Assembly (NCBI RefSeq): GCF_051020975.1
Contig: NC_135042.1
Span: 836,001 to 900,000 of the forward strand
DNA length: 64,000 nt
Direction: 5' to 3'
Source of the DNA: Osmia lignaria lignaria
Lineage: Eukaryota; Arthropoda; Insecta; Hymenoptera; Megachilidae
In this document: positions 8,921 through 23,127 of the stretch, piece after piece
Layout: each line of letters starts with the position of its first letter
Numbering within the stretch: position 1 is the first letter of the stretch
Position numbers and translations under genes: made by a program
Notes under the pieces: generated by a model
Databases searched by the model: none
What the model was told of the DNA's origin: nothing
Seen by the model: only the letters and a program-made list of their open reading frames with translations

Positions 8921-11900
8921 AGTTTCCTACTTTTTATGTTCTATGATATTTTTTGATCAGATGCGTAGTTCTCGAGATATATCAAGATATTTAAAAGTTC
9001 CGAAGCCGCACCAACAGAATAGAGATACAGAAACACCGTGGCCCCTTTCTTTGAGATAACTCTGCACTATTGCGAGCTGCAAATGCCACTTCCAGGTTAG
9101 GTGTACAGAAGAAGAACAACAAGAAGAAGAAATATCTCGAAATATGTCCGTCAGGCCCCTTCCCTTGAGATATATCTGCAAATACCTCGGAAACGAAGCG
9201 AGCTATGGCAAAATGTTAAGAGACCTTTTTTGTAGAGAATTATGTTTCCTACAATTTATGTTCTATGATATTTTTTGATCAGAAGCGTAGTTTTCGAGAT
9301 ATATCGAGATATTTAAAAGTTCCCAAGCCGCACCAACATAATAGAGATACAGAAACACCGTGGCCCCTTTCTTTGAGATAACTCTGCACTAGTGCGAGCC
9401 GCAAATGCCACTTCCAGCTTAGCTGTGCAGAAGAAGAACAACAAGAAGAAGAAATATCTCGAAATATGTCCGTCATGCCCCTTCCCTTGAGATAAATCTG
9501 CAAATATCTCGGAAACGAAGCGAGCTATGGCAAAATGTTAAGAGACCTTTTTTGTAGAGAATTAAGTTTCCTACTTTTTATGTTCTATGATATTTTTTGA
9601 TCAGATGCGTAGTTCTCGAGATATATCAAGATATTTAAAAGTTCCGAAGCCGCACCAACATAATAGAGATACAGAAACACCGTGGCCCCTTTCTTTGAGA
9701 TAACTCTGCACTATTGCGAGCTGCAAATGCCACTTCCAGCTTAGCTGTGCAGAAGAAGAACAACAAGAATAAGAAATATCTCGAAATATGTCCGTCAGGA
9801 CCCTTCCCTTGAGATAAATCTGCAAATATCTCGGAAACGAAGAGAGCTATGGCAAAATGTTAAGAGACCTTTTTTGTAGAGAATTAAGTTTCCTACTTTT
9901 TATGTTCTATGATATTTTTTGATCAGATGCGTAGTTCTCGAGATATATCAAGATATTTAAAAGTTCCGAAGCCGCACCAACAGAATAGAGATACAGAAAC
10001 ACCGTGGCTCCTTTCTTTGAGATAACTCTGCACTATTGCGAGCTGCAAATGCCACTTCCAGCTTAGCTGTGCAGAAGAAGAACAACAAGAAGAAGAAATA
10101 TCTCGAAATATGTCCGTCAGGCCCTTTCCCTTCAGATATATCTGCAAATATCTCGGAAACGAAGCGAGCTATGGCAAAATGCTAAGAGACCTTTTTTGTA
10201 GAGAATTATGTTTCCTAGAATCTACGTTCTATGACATTTTTTGATCAGAAGCGTAGTTTTCGAGATATATCGAGATATTTAAAAGTTCCGAAGCCGCACC
10301 AACATAATAGAGATACAGAAACACCGTGGCTCCTTTCTTTGAGATAACTCTGCACTATTGCGAGCTGCAAATGCCACTTCCAGCTTAGCTGTGCAGAAGA
10401 AGAACAACAAGAAGAAGAAATATCTCGAAATATGTCCGTCAGGCCCTTTCCCTTCAGATATATCTGCAAATATCTCGGAAACGAAGCGAGCTATGGCAAA
10501 ATGCTAAGAGACCTTTTTTGTAGAGAATTATGTTTCCTAGAATTTACGTTCTATGACATTTTTTGATCAGAAGCGTAGTTTTCGAGATATATCGAGATAT
10601 TTAAAAGTTCCGAAGCCGCACCAACATAATAGAGATACAGAAACACCGTGGCCCCTTTCTTTGAGATAACTCTGCACTAGTGCGAGCCGCAAATGCCACT
10701 TCCAGCTTAGCTGTGCAGAAGAAGAACAACAAGAAGAAGAAATATCTCAAAATATGTCCGTCATGCCCCTTCCCTTGAGATAAATCTGCAAATATCTCGG
10801 AAACGAAGCGAGCTATGGCAAAATGTTAAGAGAGCTTTTTTGTAGAGAATTAAGTTTCCTACTTTTTATGTTCTATGATATTTTTTGATCAGATGCGTAG
10901 TTCTCGAGATATATCAAGATATTTAAAAGTTCCGAAGCCGCACCAACATAATAGAGATACAGAAACACCGTGGCCCCTTTCTTTGAGATAACTGTGCACT
11001 AGTGCGAGCCGCAAATGCCACTTCCAGCTTAGCTGTGCAGAAGAAGAACAACAAGAAGAAGAAATATCTCGAAATATGTGCGTCAGGCCCCTTCCCTTGA
11101 GATAAATCTGCAAATATCTCGGAAACGAAGCGAGCTATGGCAAAATGTTAAGAGACCGTTTTTGTAGAGAATTAAGTTTCCTACTTTTTATGTTCTATGA
11201 TATTTTTTGATCAGATGCGTAGTTCTCGAGATATATCAAGATATTTAAAAGCTCCGAAGCCGCACCAACATAATAGAGATACAGAAACACCGTGGCCCCT
11301 TTCTTTGAGATAACTCTGCACTATTGCGAGCTGCAAATGCCACTTCCAGCTTAGCTGTGCAGAAGAAGAACAACAAGAATTAGAAATATCTCGAAATATG
11401 TCCGTCAGGACCCTTCCCTTGAGATAAATCTGCAAATATCTCGGAAACGAAGAGAGCTATGGCAAAATGTTAAGAGACCTTTTTTGTAGAGAATTAAGTT
11501 TCCTACTTTTTATGTTCTATGATATTTTTTGATCAGATGCGTAGTTCTCGAGATATATCAAGATATTTAAAAGTTCCGAAGCCGCACCAACAGAATAGAG
11601 ATACAGAAACACCGTGGCTCCTTTCTTTGAGATAACTCTGCACTATTGCGAGCTGCAAATGCCACTTCCAGCTTAGCTGTGCAGAAGAAGAACAACAAGA
11701 AGAAGAAATATCTCGAAATATGTCCGTCAGGCCCTTTCCCTTCAGATATATCTGCAAATATCTCGGAAACGAAGCGAGCTATGGCAAAATGCTAAGAGAC
11801 CTTTTTTGTAGAGAATTATGTTTCCTACAATTTACGTTCTATGATATTTTTTGATCAGAAGCGTAGTTTTCGAGATATATCGAGATATTTAAAAGTTCCG

Positions 11901-14900
11901 AAGCCGCACCAACATAATAGAGATACAGAAACACCGTGGCCCCTTTCTTTGAGATAACTCTGCACTAGTGCGAGCCGCAAATGCCACTTCCAGCTTAGCT
12001 GTGCAGAAGAAGAACAACAAGAAGAAGAAATATCTCGAAATATGTCCGTCTGGCCCCTTCCCTTGAGATAAATCTGCAAATATCTCGGAAACGAAGCGAG
12101 CTATGGCAAAATGTTAAGAGACCTTTTTTGTAGAGAATTAAGTTTCCTACTTTTTATGTTCTATGATATTTTTTGATCAGATGCGTAGTTCTCGAGATAT
12201 ATCAAGATATTTAAAAGTTCCGAAGCCGCACCAACATAATAGAGATACAGAAACACCGTGGCCCCTTTCTTTGAGATAACTCTGCACTAGTGCGAGCCGC
12301 AAATGCCACTTCCAGCTTAGCTGTGCAGAAGAAGAACAACAAGAAGAAGAAATATCTCGAAATATGTCCGTCAGGCCCCTTCCCTTGAGATAAATCTGCA
12401 AATATCTCGGAAACGAAGCGAGCTATGGCAAAATGTTAAGAGACCTTTTTTGTAGAGAATTAAGTTTCCTACTTTTTATGTTCTATGATATTTTTTGATC
12501 AGATGCGCAGTTCTCGAGATATATCAAGATATTTAAAAGTTCCGAAGCCGCACCAACATAATAGAGATACAGAAACACCGTGGCCCCTTTCTTTGAGATA
12601 ACTCTGCACTATTGCGAGCTGCAAATGCCACTTCCAGCTTAGCTGTGCAGAAGAAGAACAACAAGAAGAAGAAATATCTCGAAATATGTCCGTCAGGCCC
12701 CTTCCCTTGAGATAAATCTGCAAATATCTCGGAAACGAAGAGAGCTATGGCAAAATGTTAAGAGACCTTTTTTGTAGAGAATTAAGTTTCCTACTTTTTA
12801 TGTTCTATGATATTCTTTGATCAGATGCGTAGTTCTCGAGATATATCAAGATATTTAAAAGTTCCGAAGCCGCACCAACATAATAGAGATACAGAAACAC
12901 CGTGGCCCCCTTCTTTGAGATAACTCTGCACTATTGCGAGCTGCAAATGCCACTTCCAGGTTAGGTGTACAGAAGAAGAACAACAAGAAGAAGAAATATC
13001 TCGAAATATGTCCGTCAGGCCCCTTCCCTTGAGATATATCTGCAAATATCTCGGAAACGAAGCGAGCTATGGCAAAATGTTAAGAGACCTTTTTTGTAGA
13101 GAATTATGTTTCCTACAATTTATGTTCTATGATATTTTTTGATCAGAAGCGTAGTTTTCGAGATATATCGAGATATTTAAAAGTTCCCAAGCCGCACCAA
13201 CATAATAGAGATACAGAAACACCGTGGCCCCTTTCTTTGAGATAACTCTGCACTAGTGCGAGCCGCAAATGCCACTTCCAGCTTAGCTGTGCAGAAGAAG
13301 AACAACAAGAAGAAGAAATATCTCGAAATATGTCCGTCATGCCCCTTCCCTTGAGATAAATCTGCAAATATCTCGGAAACGAAGCGAGCTATGGCAAAAT
13401 GTTAAGAGACCTTTTTTTTAGAGAATTAAGTTTCCTACTTTTTATGTTCTATGATATTTTTTGATCAGATGCGTAGTTCTCGAGATATATCAAGATATTT
13501 AAAAGTTCCGAAGCCGCACCAACATAATAGAGATACAGAAACACCGTGGCCCCTTTCTTTGAGATAACTGTGCACTAGTGCGAGCCGCAAATGCCACTTC
13601 CAGCTTAGCTGTGCAGAAGAAGAACAACAAGAAGAAGAAATATCTCGAAATATGTGCGTCAGGCCCCTTCCCTTGAGATAAATCTGCAAATATCTCGGAA
13701 ACGAAGCGAGCTATGGCAAAATGTTAAGAGACCGTTTTTGTAGAGAATTGAGTTTCCTACTTTTTATGTTCTATGATATTTTTTGATCAGATGCGTAGTT
13801 CTCGAGATATATCAAGATATTTAAAAGTTCCGAAGCCGCACCAACATAATAGAGATACAGAAACACCGTGGCCCCTTTCTTTGAGATAACTCTGCACTAT
13901 TGCGAGCTGCAAATGCCACTTCCAGCTTAGCTGTGCAGAAGAAGAACAACAAGAATAAGAAATATCTCGAAATATGTCCGTCAGGACCCTTCCCTTGAGA
14001 TAAATCTGCAAATATCTCGGAAACGAAGAGAGCTATGGCAAAATGTTAAGAGACCTTTTTTGTAGAGAATTAAGTTTCCTACTTTTTATGTTCTATGATA
14101 TTTTTTGATCAGATGCGTAGTTCTCGAGATATATCAAGATATTTAAAAGTTCCGAAGCCGCACCAACAGAATAGAGATACAGAAACACCGTGGCTCCTTT
14201 CTTTGAGATAACTCTGCACTATTGCGAGCTGCAAATGCCACTTCCAGCTTAGCTGTGCAGAAGAAGAACAACAAGAATAAGAAATATCTCGAAATATGTC
14301 CGTCAGGACCCTTCCCTTGAGATAAATCTGCAAATATCTCGGAAACGAAGAGAGCTATGGCAAAATGTTAAGAGACCTTTTTTGTAGAGAATTAAGTTTC
14401 CCACTTTTTATGTTCTATGATATTTTTTGATCAGATGCGTAGTTCTCGAGATATATCAAGATATTTAAAAGTTCCGAAGCCGCACCAACAGAATAGAGAT
14501 ACAGAAACACCGTGGCTCCTTTCTTTGAGATAACTCTGCACTATTGCGAGCTGCAAATGCCACTTCCAGCTTAGCTGTGCAGAAGAAGAACAACAAGAAG
14601 AAGAAATATCTCGAAATATGTCCGTCAGGCCCTTTCCCTTCAGATATATCTGCAAATATCTCGGAAACGAAGCGAGCAATGGCAAAATGCTAAGAGACCT
14701 TTTTTGTAGAGAATTAGGTTTCCTACAATTTATGTTCTATGATATTTTTTGATCAGAAGCGTAGTTTTCGAGATATATCGAGATATTTAAAAGTTCCGAA
14801 GCCGCACCAACATAATAGAGATACAGAAACACCGTGGCCCCTTTCTTTGAGATAACTCTACACTAGTGCGAGCCGCAAATGCCACTTCCAGCTTAGCTGT

Positions 14901-15718
14901 GCAGAAGAAGAACAACAAGAAGAAGAAATATCTCGAAATATGGCCGTCAGGCCCCTTCCCTTGAGATAAATCTGCAAATATCTCGGAAACGAAGCGAGCT
15001 ATGGCAAAATGTTAAGAGACCTTTTTTGTAGAGAATTAAGTTTCCTACTTTTTATGTTCTATGATATTTTTTGATCAGATGCGCAGTTCTCGAGATATAT
15101 CAAGATATTTAAAAGTTCCGAAGCCGCACCAACATAATAGATATACAGAAACACCGTGGCCCCTTTCTTTGAGATAACGCTGCACTAGTGCGAGCCGCAA
15201 ATGCCACTTCCAGCTTAGCTGTGCAGAAGAAGAACAACAAGAAGAAGAAATATCTCGAAATATGTCCGTCAGGCCCCTTCCCTCGAGATAAATCTGCAAA
15301 TATCTCGGAAACGAAGCGAGCAATGGCAAAATGCTAAGAGACCTTTTTTGTAGAGAATTAGATTTCCTACAATTTATGTTGTATGATATTTTTTGATCAG
15401 AAGCATAGTTTTCGAGATATATCGAGATATTTAAAAGTTCCGAAGCCGCACCAACATAATAGAGATACAGAAACACCGTGGCCCCTTTCTTTGAGATAAC
15501 TCTACACTAGTGCGAGCCGCAAATGCCACTTCCAGCTTAGCTGTGCAGAAGAAGAACAACAAGAAGAAGAAATATCTCGAAATATGTCCGTCAGGCCCCT
15601 TCCCTTGAGATAAATCTGCAAATATCTCGGAAACGAAGCGAGCTATGGCAAAATGTTCACAGACCTTTTTTGTAGAGAATTAAGTTTCCTACTTTTTATG
15701 TTCTATGATATTTTTTGA
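8921..15718 (+). repeat. Scrambled block of 21 monomers with nested duplications
   Basis: No single period describes this block. Monomers 8,957 and 9,279 recur at 12,821 and 13,143 (12-monomer offset, 3,864 bp). Monomers 10,889 and 11,211 recur at 13,465 and 13,787 (8 monomers; private GTGCGTCAGG and AACTGTGCAC). The AAGAATAAG or AAGAATTAG plus CAGGACCC type occurs at 9,601, 11,211, 13,787 and 14,109. The CAACAGAATAG plus GTGGCTCC type occurs at 9,923, 11,533, 14,109 and 14,431. Monomers 9,923 and 10,245 share the private ending CCTAGAAT with ACGTTCTATGACATT. Ten of the 21 monomers are R haplotype. Confidence 0.8.
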
Positions 15719-15720
15719 TC
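14660..15720 (+). repeat. Two-monomer tandem duplication
   Basis: GCGAGCAATGGCAAAATGC at about 14,672 recurs at about 15,316, exactly 644 bp on. The following monomers (14,753 and 15,397) share ACTCTACACTAG, seen nowhere else. The copies differ in the A/G at ATTAGGTTT versus ATTAGATTT, in TTCTATG versus TTGTATG, and in GCGTAG versus GCATAG. Confidence 0.8.
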
Positions 15721-17328
15721 AGATGCGTAGTTCTCGAGATATATCAAGATATTTAAAAGTTCCGAAGCCGCACCAACATAATAGAGATACAGAAACACCG
15801 TGGCCCCTTTCTTTGAGATAACTCTGCACTAGTGCGAGCCGCAAATGCCACTTCCAGCTTAGCTGTGCAGAAGAAGAACAACAAGAAGAAGAAATATCTC
15901 GAAATATGTCCGTCAGGCCCCTTCCCTTCAGATATATCTGCAAATATCTCGGAAACGAAGCGAGCTATGGCAAAATGCTAAGAGACCTTTTTTGTAGAGA
16001 ATTATGTTTCCTACAATTTATGTCCTATGATATTTTTTGATCAGAAGCGTAGTTTTCGAGATATATCGAGATATTTAAAAGTTCCGAAGCCGCACCAACA
16101 TAATAGAGATACAGAAACACCGTGGCCCCTTTCTTTGAGATAACTCTGCACTAGTGCGAGCCGCAAATGCCACTTCCAGCTTAGCTGTGCAGAAGAAGAA
16201 CAACAAGAAGAAGAAATATCTCGAAATATGGCCGTCAGGCCCCTTCCCTTGAGATAAATCTGCAAATATCTCGGAAACGAAGCGAGCTATGGCAAAATGT
16301 TAAGAGACCTTTTTTGTAGAGAATTAAGTTTCCTACTTTTTATGTTCTATGATATTTTTTGATCAGATGCGGAGTTCTCGAGATATATCAAGATATTTAA
16401 AAGTTCCGAAGCCGCACCAACATAATAGAGATACAGAAACACCGTGGCCCCTTTCTTTGAGATAACTCTGCACTAGTGCGAGCCGCAAATGCCACTTCCA
16501 GCTTAGCTGTGCAGAAGAAGAACAACAAGAAGAAGAAATATCTCGAAATATGTCCGTCAGGCCCCTTCCCTTGAGATAAATCTGCAAATATCTCGGAAAC
16601 GAAGCGAGCTATGGCAAAATGTTAAGAGACCTTTTTTGTAGAGAATTAAGTTTCCTACTTTTTATGTTCTATGATATTTTTTGATCAGATGCGTAGTTCT
16701 CGAGATATATCACGATATTTAAAAGTTCCGAAGCCGCACCAACAGAATAGAGATACAGAAACACCGTGGCTCCTTTCTTTGAGATAACTCTGCACTATTG
16801 CGAGCTGGAAATGCCACTTCAAGTTTAGCTGTGCAGAAGAAGAACAACAAGAAGAAGAAATATCTCGAAATATGTCCGTTAGGCCCCTTCCCTTCAGATA
16901 AATCTGCAAATATCTCGGAAACGAAGCGAGCTATGGCAAAATGTTAAGAGACCTTTTTTGTAGAGAATTAAGTTTCCTACTTTTTATGTTCTATGATATT
17001 TTTTGATCAGATGCGCAGTTCTCGAGATATATCAAGATATCTAAAAGTTCCGAAGCCGCACCAACATAATAGAGATACAGAAACACCGTGGCCCCTTTCT
17101 TTGAGATAACTCTGCACTATTGCGAGCTGCAAATGCCACTTCCAGCTTAGCTGTGCAGAAGAAGAACAACAAGAAGAAGAAATATCTCGAAATATGTCCG
17201 TCAGGCCCTTTCCCTTCAGATATATCTGCAAATATCTCGGAAACGAAGCGAGCTATGGCAAAATGCTAAGAGACCTTTTTTGTAGAGAATTATGTTTCCT
17301 ACAATTTATGTTCTATGATATTTTTTGA
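15719..17328 (+). repeat. 9-monomer HOR, copy 0 (last five monomers)
   Basis: Monomers 15,719, 16,041, 16,363, 16,685 and 17,007 match 18,618, 18,940, 19,262, 19,584 and 19,906 at an offset of 2,899 bp. Markers include TATGTCCTATG, the F-type monomer with CACTTCAAGTTTAG, and GCGCAGTTC with AGATATCTAAAAG. Private changes are ATGGCCGTC at about 16,230 and GCGGAGTTC at about 16,370. Confidence 0.9.
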
Positions 17329-17651
17329 TCAGAAGCGTAGTTTTCGAGATATATCGAGATATTTAAAAGTTCCGAAGCCGCACCAACATAATAGAGATAC
17401 AGAAACACCGTGGCCCCTTTCTTTGAGATAACTCTGCACTAGTGCGAGCCGCAAATGCCACTTCCAGCTTAGCTGTGCCGGAAGAAGAACAACAAGAAGA
17501 AGAAATATCTCGAAATATGTCCGTCAGGCCCCTTCCCTTGAGATAAATCTGCAAATATCTCGGAAACGAAGCGAGCTATGGCAAAATGTTAAGAGACCTT
17601 TTTTGTAGAGAATTAAGTTTCCTACTTTTTATGTTCTATGATATTTTTTGA
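17329..17651 (+). repeat. 323-bp monomer (+1)
   Basis: Same GTGCCGGAAG insertion as at 262; first monomer of HOR copy 1. Confidence 0.95.
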
Positions 17652-20227
17652 TCAGATGCGTAGTTCTCGAGATATATCAAGATATTTAAAAGTTCCGAAG
17701 CCGCACCAACATAATAGAGATACAGAAACACCGTGGCCCCTTTCTTTGAGATAACTCTGCACTAGTGCGAGCCGCAAATGCCACTTCCAGCTTAGCTGTG
17801 CAGAAGAAGAACAACAAGAAGAAGAAATATCTCGAAATATGTCCGTCAGGCCCCTTCCCTTGAGATAAATCTGCAAATATCTCGGAAACGAAGCGAGCTA
17901 TGGGAAAATGTTAAGAGACCTTTTTTGTAGAGAATTAAGTTTCCTACTTTTTATGTTCTATGATATTTTTTGATCAGATGCGTAGTTCTCGAGATATATC
18001 AAGATATTTAAAAGTTCCGAAGCCGCACCAACATAATAGAGATACAGAAACACCGTCGCCCCTTTCTTTGAGATAACTTTGCACTATTGCGAGCTGTAAA
18101 TGCCACTTCCAGCTTAGCTGTGCAGAAGAAGTACAACAAGAAGAAGAAATATCTCGAAATATGTCCGTCAGGCCCCTTCCCTTGAGATATATCTGCAAAT
18201 ATCTCGGAAACGAAGCGAGCTATGGCAAAATGTTAAGAGACCTTTTTTGTAGAGAATTATGGTTCCTCCAATTTATGTTCTATGATATTTTTTGATCAGA
18301 AGCGTAGTTTTCGAGATATATCGAGATATTTCAAAGTTCCGAAGCCGCACCAACATAATAGAGATACAGAAACACCGTGGCCCCTTTCTTTGAGATAACT
18401 CTGCATTAGTGCGAGCCGCAAATGCCACTTCCAGCTTAGCTGTGCAGAAGAAGAACAACAAGAAGAAGAAATATCTCGAAATATGTCCGTCAGTCCCCTT
18501 CCCTTGAGATAAATCTGCAAATATCTCGGAAAGGAAGCGAGCTATGGCAAAATGTTAAGAGACCTCTTTTGTAGAGAATTAAGTTTCCTACTTTTTATGT
18601 TCTATGATATTTTTTGATCAGATGCGTAGTTCTCGAGATATATCAAGATATTTAAAAGTTCCGAAGCCGCACCAACATAATAGAGATACAGAAACACCGT
18701 GGCCCCTTTCTTTGAGATAACTCTGCACTAGTGCGAGCCGCAAATGCCACTTCCAGCTTAGCTGTGCAGAAGAAGAACAACAAGAAGAAGAAATATCTCG
18801 AAATATGTCCGTCAGGCCCCTTCCCTTCAGATATATCTGCAAATATCTCGGAAACGAAGCGAGCTATGGCAAAATGCTAAGAGACCTTTTTTGTAGAGAA
18901 TTATGTTTCCTACAATTTATGTCCTATGATATTTTTTGATCAGAAGCGTAGTTTTCGAGATATATCGAGATATTTAAAAGTTCCGAAGCCGCACCAACAT
19001 AATAGAGATACAGAAACACCGTGGCCCCTTTCTTTGAGATAACTCTGCACTAGTGCGAGCCGCAAATGCCACTTCCAGCTTAGCTGTGCAGAAGAAGAAC
19101 AACAAGAAGAAGAAATATCTCGAAATATGTCCGTCAGGCCCCTTCCCTTGAGATAAATCTGCAAATATCTCGGAAACGAAGCGAGCTATGGCAAAATGTT
19201 AAGAGACCTTTTTTGTAGAGAATTAAGTTTCCTACTTTTTATGTTCTATGATATTTTTTGATCAGATGCGTAGTTCTCGAGATATATCAAGATATTTAAA
19301 AGTTCCGAAGCCGCACCAACATAATAGAGATACAGAAACACCGTGGCCCCTTTCTTTGAGATAACTCTGCACTAGTGCGAGCCGCAAATGCCACTTCCAG
19401 CTTAGCTGTGCAGAAGAAGAACAACAAGAAGAAGAAATATCTCGAAATATGTCCGTCAGGCCCCTTCCCTTGAGATAAATCTGCAAATATCTCGGAAACG
19501 AAGCGAGCTATGGCAAAATGTTAAGAGACCTTTTTTGTAGAGAATTAGGTTTCCTACTTTTTATGTTCTATGATATTTTTTGATCAGATGCGTAGTTCTC
19601 GAGATATATCACGATATTTAAAAGTTCCGAAGCCGCACCAACAGAATAGAGATACAGAAACACCGTGGCTCCTTTCTTTGAGATAACTCTGCACTATTGC
19701 GAGCTGGAAATGCCACTTCAAGTTTAGCTGTGCAGAAGAAGAACAACAAGAAGAAGAAATATCTCGAAATATGTCCGTTAGGCCCCTTCCCTTCAGATAA
19801 ATCTGCAAATATCTCGGAAACGAAGCGAGCTATGGCAAAATGGTAAGAGACCTTTTTTATAGAGAATTAAGTTTCCTACTTTTTATGTTCTATGATATTT
19901 TTTGATCAGATGCGCAGTTCTCGAGATATATCAAGATATCTAAAAGTTCCGAAGCCGCACCAACATAATAGAGATACAGAAACACCGTGGCCCCTTTCTT
20001 TGAGATAACTCTGCACTATTGCGAGCTGCAAATGCCACTTCCAGCTTAGCTGTGCAGAAGAAGAACAACAAGAAGAAGAAATATCTCGAAATATGTCCGT
20101 CAGGCCCTTTCCCTTCAGATATATCTGCAAATATCTCGGAAACGAAGCGAGCTATGGCAAAATGCTAAGAGACCTTTTTTGTAGAGAATTATGTTTCCTA
20201 CAATTTATGTTCTATGATATTTTTTGA
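17329..20227 (+). repeat. 9-monomer HOR, copy 1 (2,899 bp, complete)
   Basis: Starts with the 323-bp monomer (17,329) and runs through 17,652, 17,974, 18,296, 18,618, 18,940, 19,262, 19,584 and 19,906. The haplotype order is R, R, Q, R, R, R, R, F, Q. It shares GGTTCCTCC (about 18,264) and GACCTCTTTTG (about 18,571) only with copy 2, so these two are the most recent pair. The 19,584 monomer carries private TGGTAAGAG and TTTTTTATAG. Confidence 0.95.
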
Positions 20228-20550
20228 TCAGAAGCGTAGTTTTCGAGATATATCGAGATATTTAAAAGTTCCGAAGCCGCACCAACATAATAGAGATACA
20301 GAAACACCGTGGCCCCTTTCTTTGAGATAACTCTGCACTAGTGCGAGCCGCAAATGCCACTTCCAGCTTAGCTGTGCCGGAAGAAGAACAACAAGAAGAA
20401 GAAATATCTCGAAATATGTCCGTCAGGCCCCTTCCCTTGAGATAAATCTGCAAATATCTCGGAAACGAAGCGAGCTATGGCAAAATGTTAAGAGACCTTT
20501 TTTGTAGAGAATTAAGTTTCCTACTTTTTATGTTCTATGATATTTTTTGA
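20228..20550 (+). repeat. 323-bp monomer (+1)
   Basis: Same GTGCCGGAAG insertion; first monomer of HOR copy 2. Confidence 0.95.
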
Positions 20551-22804
20551 TCAGATGCGTAGTTCTCGAGATATATCAAGATATTTAAAAGTTCCGAAGC
20601 CGCACCAACATAATAGAGATACAGAAACACCGTGGCCCCTTTCTTTGAGATAACTCTGCACTAGTGCGAGCCGCAAATGCCACTTCCAGCTTAGCTGTGC
20701 AGAAGAAGAACAACAAGAAGAAGAAATATCTCGAAATATGTCCGTCAGGCCCCTTCCCTTGAGATAAATCTGCAAATATCTCGGAAACGAAGCGAGCTAT
20801 GGGAAAATGTTAAGAGACCTTTTTTGTAGAGAATTAAGTTTCCTACTTTTTATGTTCTATGATATTTTTTGATCAGATGCGTAGTTCTCGAGATATATCA
20901 AGATATTTAAAAGTTCCGAAGCCGCACCAACATAATAGAGATACAGAAACACCGTCGCCCCTTTCTTTGAGATAACTTTGCACTATTGCGAGCTGTAAAT
21001 GCCACTTCCAGCTTAGCTGTGCAGAAGAAGTACAACAAGAAGAAGAAATATCTCGAAATATGTCCGTCAGGCCCCTTCCCTTGAGATATATCTGCAAATA
21101 TCTCGGAAACGAAGCGAGCTATGGCAAAATGTTAAGAGACCTTTTTTGTAGAGAATTATGGTTCCTCCAATTTATGTTCTATGATATTTTTTGATCAGAA
21201 GCGTAGTTTTCGAGATATATCGAGATATTTCAAAGTTCCGAAGCCGCACCAACATAATAGAGATACAGAAACACCGTGGCCCCTTTCTTTGAGATAACTC
21301 TGCATTAGTGCGAGCCGCAAATGCCACTTCCAGCTTAGCTGTGCAGAAGAAGAACAACAAGAAGAAGAAATATCTCGAAATATGTCCGTCAGTCCCCTTC
21401 CCTTGAGATAAATCTGCAAATATCTCGGAAAGGAAGCGAGCTATGGCAAAATGTTAAGAGACCTCTTTTGTAGAGAATTAAGTTTCCTACTTTTTATGTT
21501 CTATGATATTTTTTGATCAGATGCGTAGTTCTCGAGATATATCAAGATATTTAAAAGTTCCGAAGCCGCACCAACATAATAGAGATACAGAAACACCGTG
21601 GCCCCTTTCTTTGAGATAACTCTGCACTAGTGCGAGCCGCAAATGCCACTTCCAGCTTAGCTGTGCAGAAGAAGAACAACAAGAAGAAGAAATATCTCGA
21701 AATATGTCCGTCAGGCCCCTTCCCTTCAGATATATCTGCAAATATCTCGGAAACGAAGCGAGCTATGGCAAAATGCTAAGAGACCTTTTTTGTAGAGAAT
21801 TATGTTTCCTACAATTTATGTCCTATGATATTTTTTGATCAGAAGCGTAGTTTTCGAGATATATCGAGATATTTAAAAGTTCCGAAGCCGCACCAACATA
21901 ATAGAGATACAGAAACACCGTGGCCCCTTTCTTTGAGATAACTCTGCACTAGTGCGAGCCGCAAATGCCACTTCCAGCTTAGCTGTGCAGAAGAAGAACA
22001 ACAAGAAGAAGAAATATCTCGAAATATGTCCGTCAGGCCCCTTCCCTTGAGATAAATCTGCAAATATCTCGGAAACGAAGCGAGCTATGGCAAAATGTTA
22101 AGAGACCTTTTTTGTAGAGAATTAAGTTTCCTACTTTTTATGTTCTATGATATTTTTTGATCAGATGCGTAGTTCTCGAGATATATCAAGATATTTAAAA
22201 GTTCCGAAGCCGCACCAACATAATAGAGATACAGAAACACCGTGGCCCCTTTCTTTGAGATAACTCTGCACTAGTGCGAGCCGCAAATGCCACTTCCAGC
22301 TTAGCTGTGCAGAAGAAGAACAACAAGAAGAAGAAATATCTCGAAATATGTCCGTCAGGCCCCTTCCCTTGAGATAAATCTGCAAATATCTCGGAAACGA
22401 AGCGAGCTATGGCAAAATGTTAAGAGACCTTTTTTGTAGAGAATTAAGTTTCCTACTTTTTATGTTCTATGATATTTTTTGATCAGATGCGCAGTTCTCG
22501 AGATATATCAAGATATCTAAAAGTTCCGAAGCCGCACCAACATAATAGAGATACAGAAACACCGTGGCCCCTTTCTTTGAGATAACTCTGCACTATTGCG
22601 AGCTGCAAATGCCACTTCCAGCTTAGCTGTGCAGAAGAAGAACAACAAGAAGAAGAAATATCTCGAAATATGTCCGTCAGGCCCTTTCCCTTCAGATATA
22701 TCTGCAAATATCTCGGAAACGAAGCGAGCTATGGCAAAATGCTAAGAGACCTTTTTTGTAGAGAATTATGTTTCCTACAATTTATGTTCTATGATATTTT
22801 TTGA
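20228..22804 (+). repeat. 9-monomer HOR, copy 2 (8 monomers, 2,577 bp)
   Basis: Same order as copy 1 but lacking the F-haplotype monomer equivalent to 19,584, so 22,161 is followed directly by the equivalent of 19,906 at 22,483. The first seven monomers appear almost identical to copy 1; the difference I noticed is TTAAGTTTCC here against TTAGGTTTCC in copy 1 at about 19,546. Confidence 0.95.
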
Positions 22805-23127
22805 TCAGAAGCGTAGTTTTCGAGATATATCGAGATATTTAAAAGTTCCGAAGCCGCACCAACATAATAGAGATACAGAAACACCGTGGCCCCTTTCTTT
22901 GAGATAACTCTGCACTAGTGCGAGCCGCAAATGCCACTTCCAGCTTAGCTGTGCCGGAAGAAGAACAACAAGAAGAAGAAATATCTCGAAATATGTCCGT
23001 CAGGCCCCTTCCCTTGAGATAAATCTGCAAATATCTCGGAAACGAAGCGAGCTATGGCAAAATGTTAAGAGACCTTTTTTGTAGAGAATTAAGTTTCCTA
23101 CTTTTTATGTTCTATGATATTTTTTGA
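22805..23127 (+). repeat. 323-bp monomer (+1)
   Basis: Same GTGCCGGAAG insertion; first monomer of HOR copy 3. Confidence 0.95.

Noticed and set aside
15075..15476. 133-codon minus-strand frame spanning two monomers
   Set aside because: It starts with GTG and exists only because local substitutions removed stops at one monomer junction. It has no counterpart in other copies.
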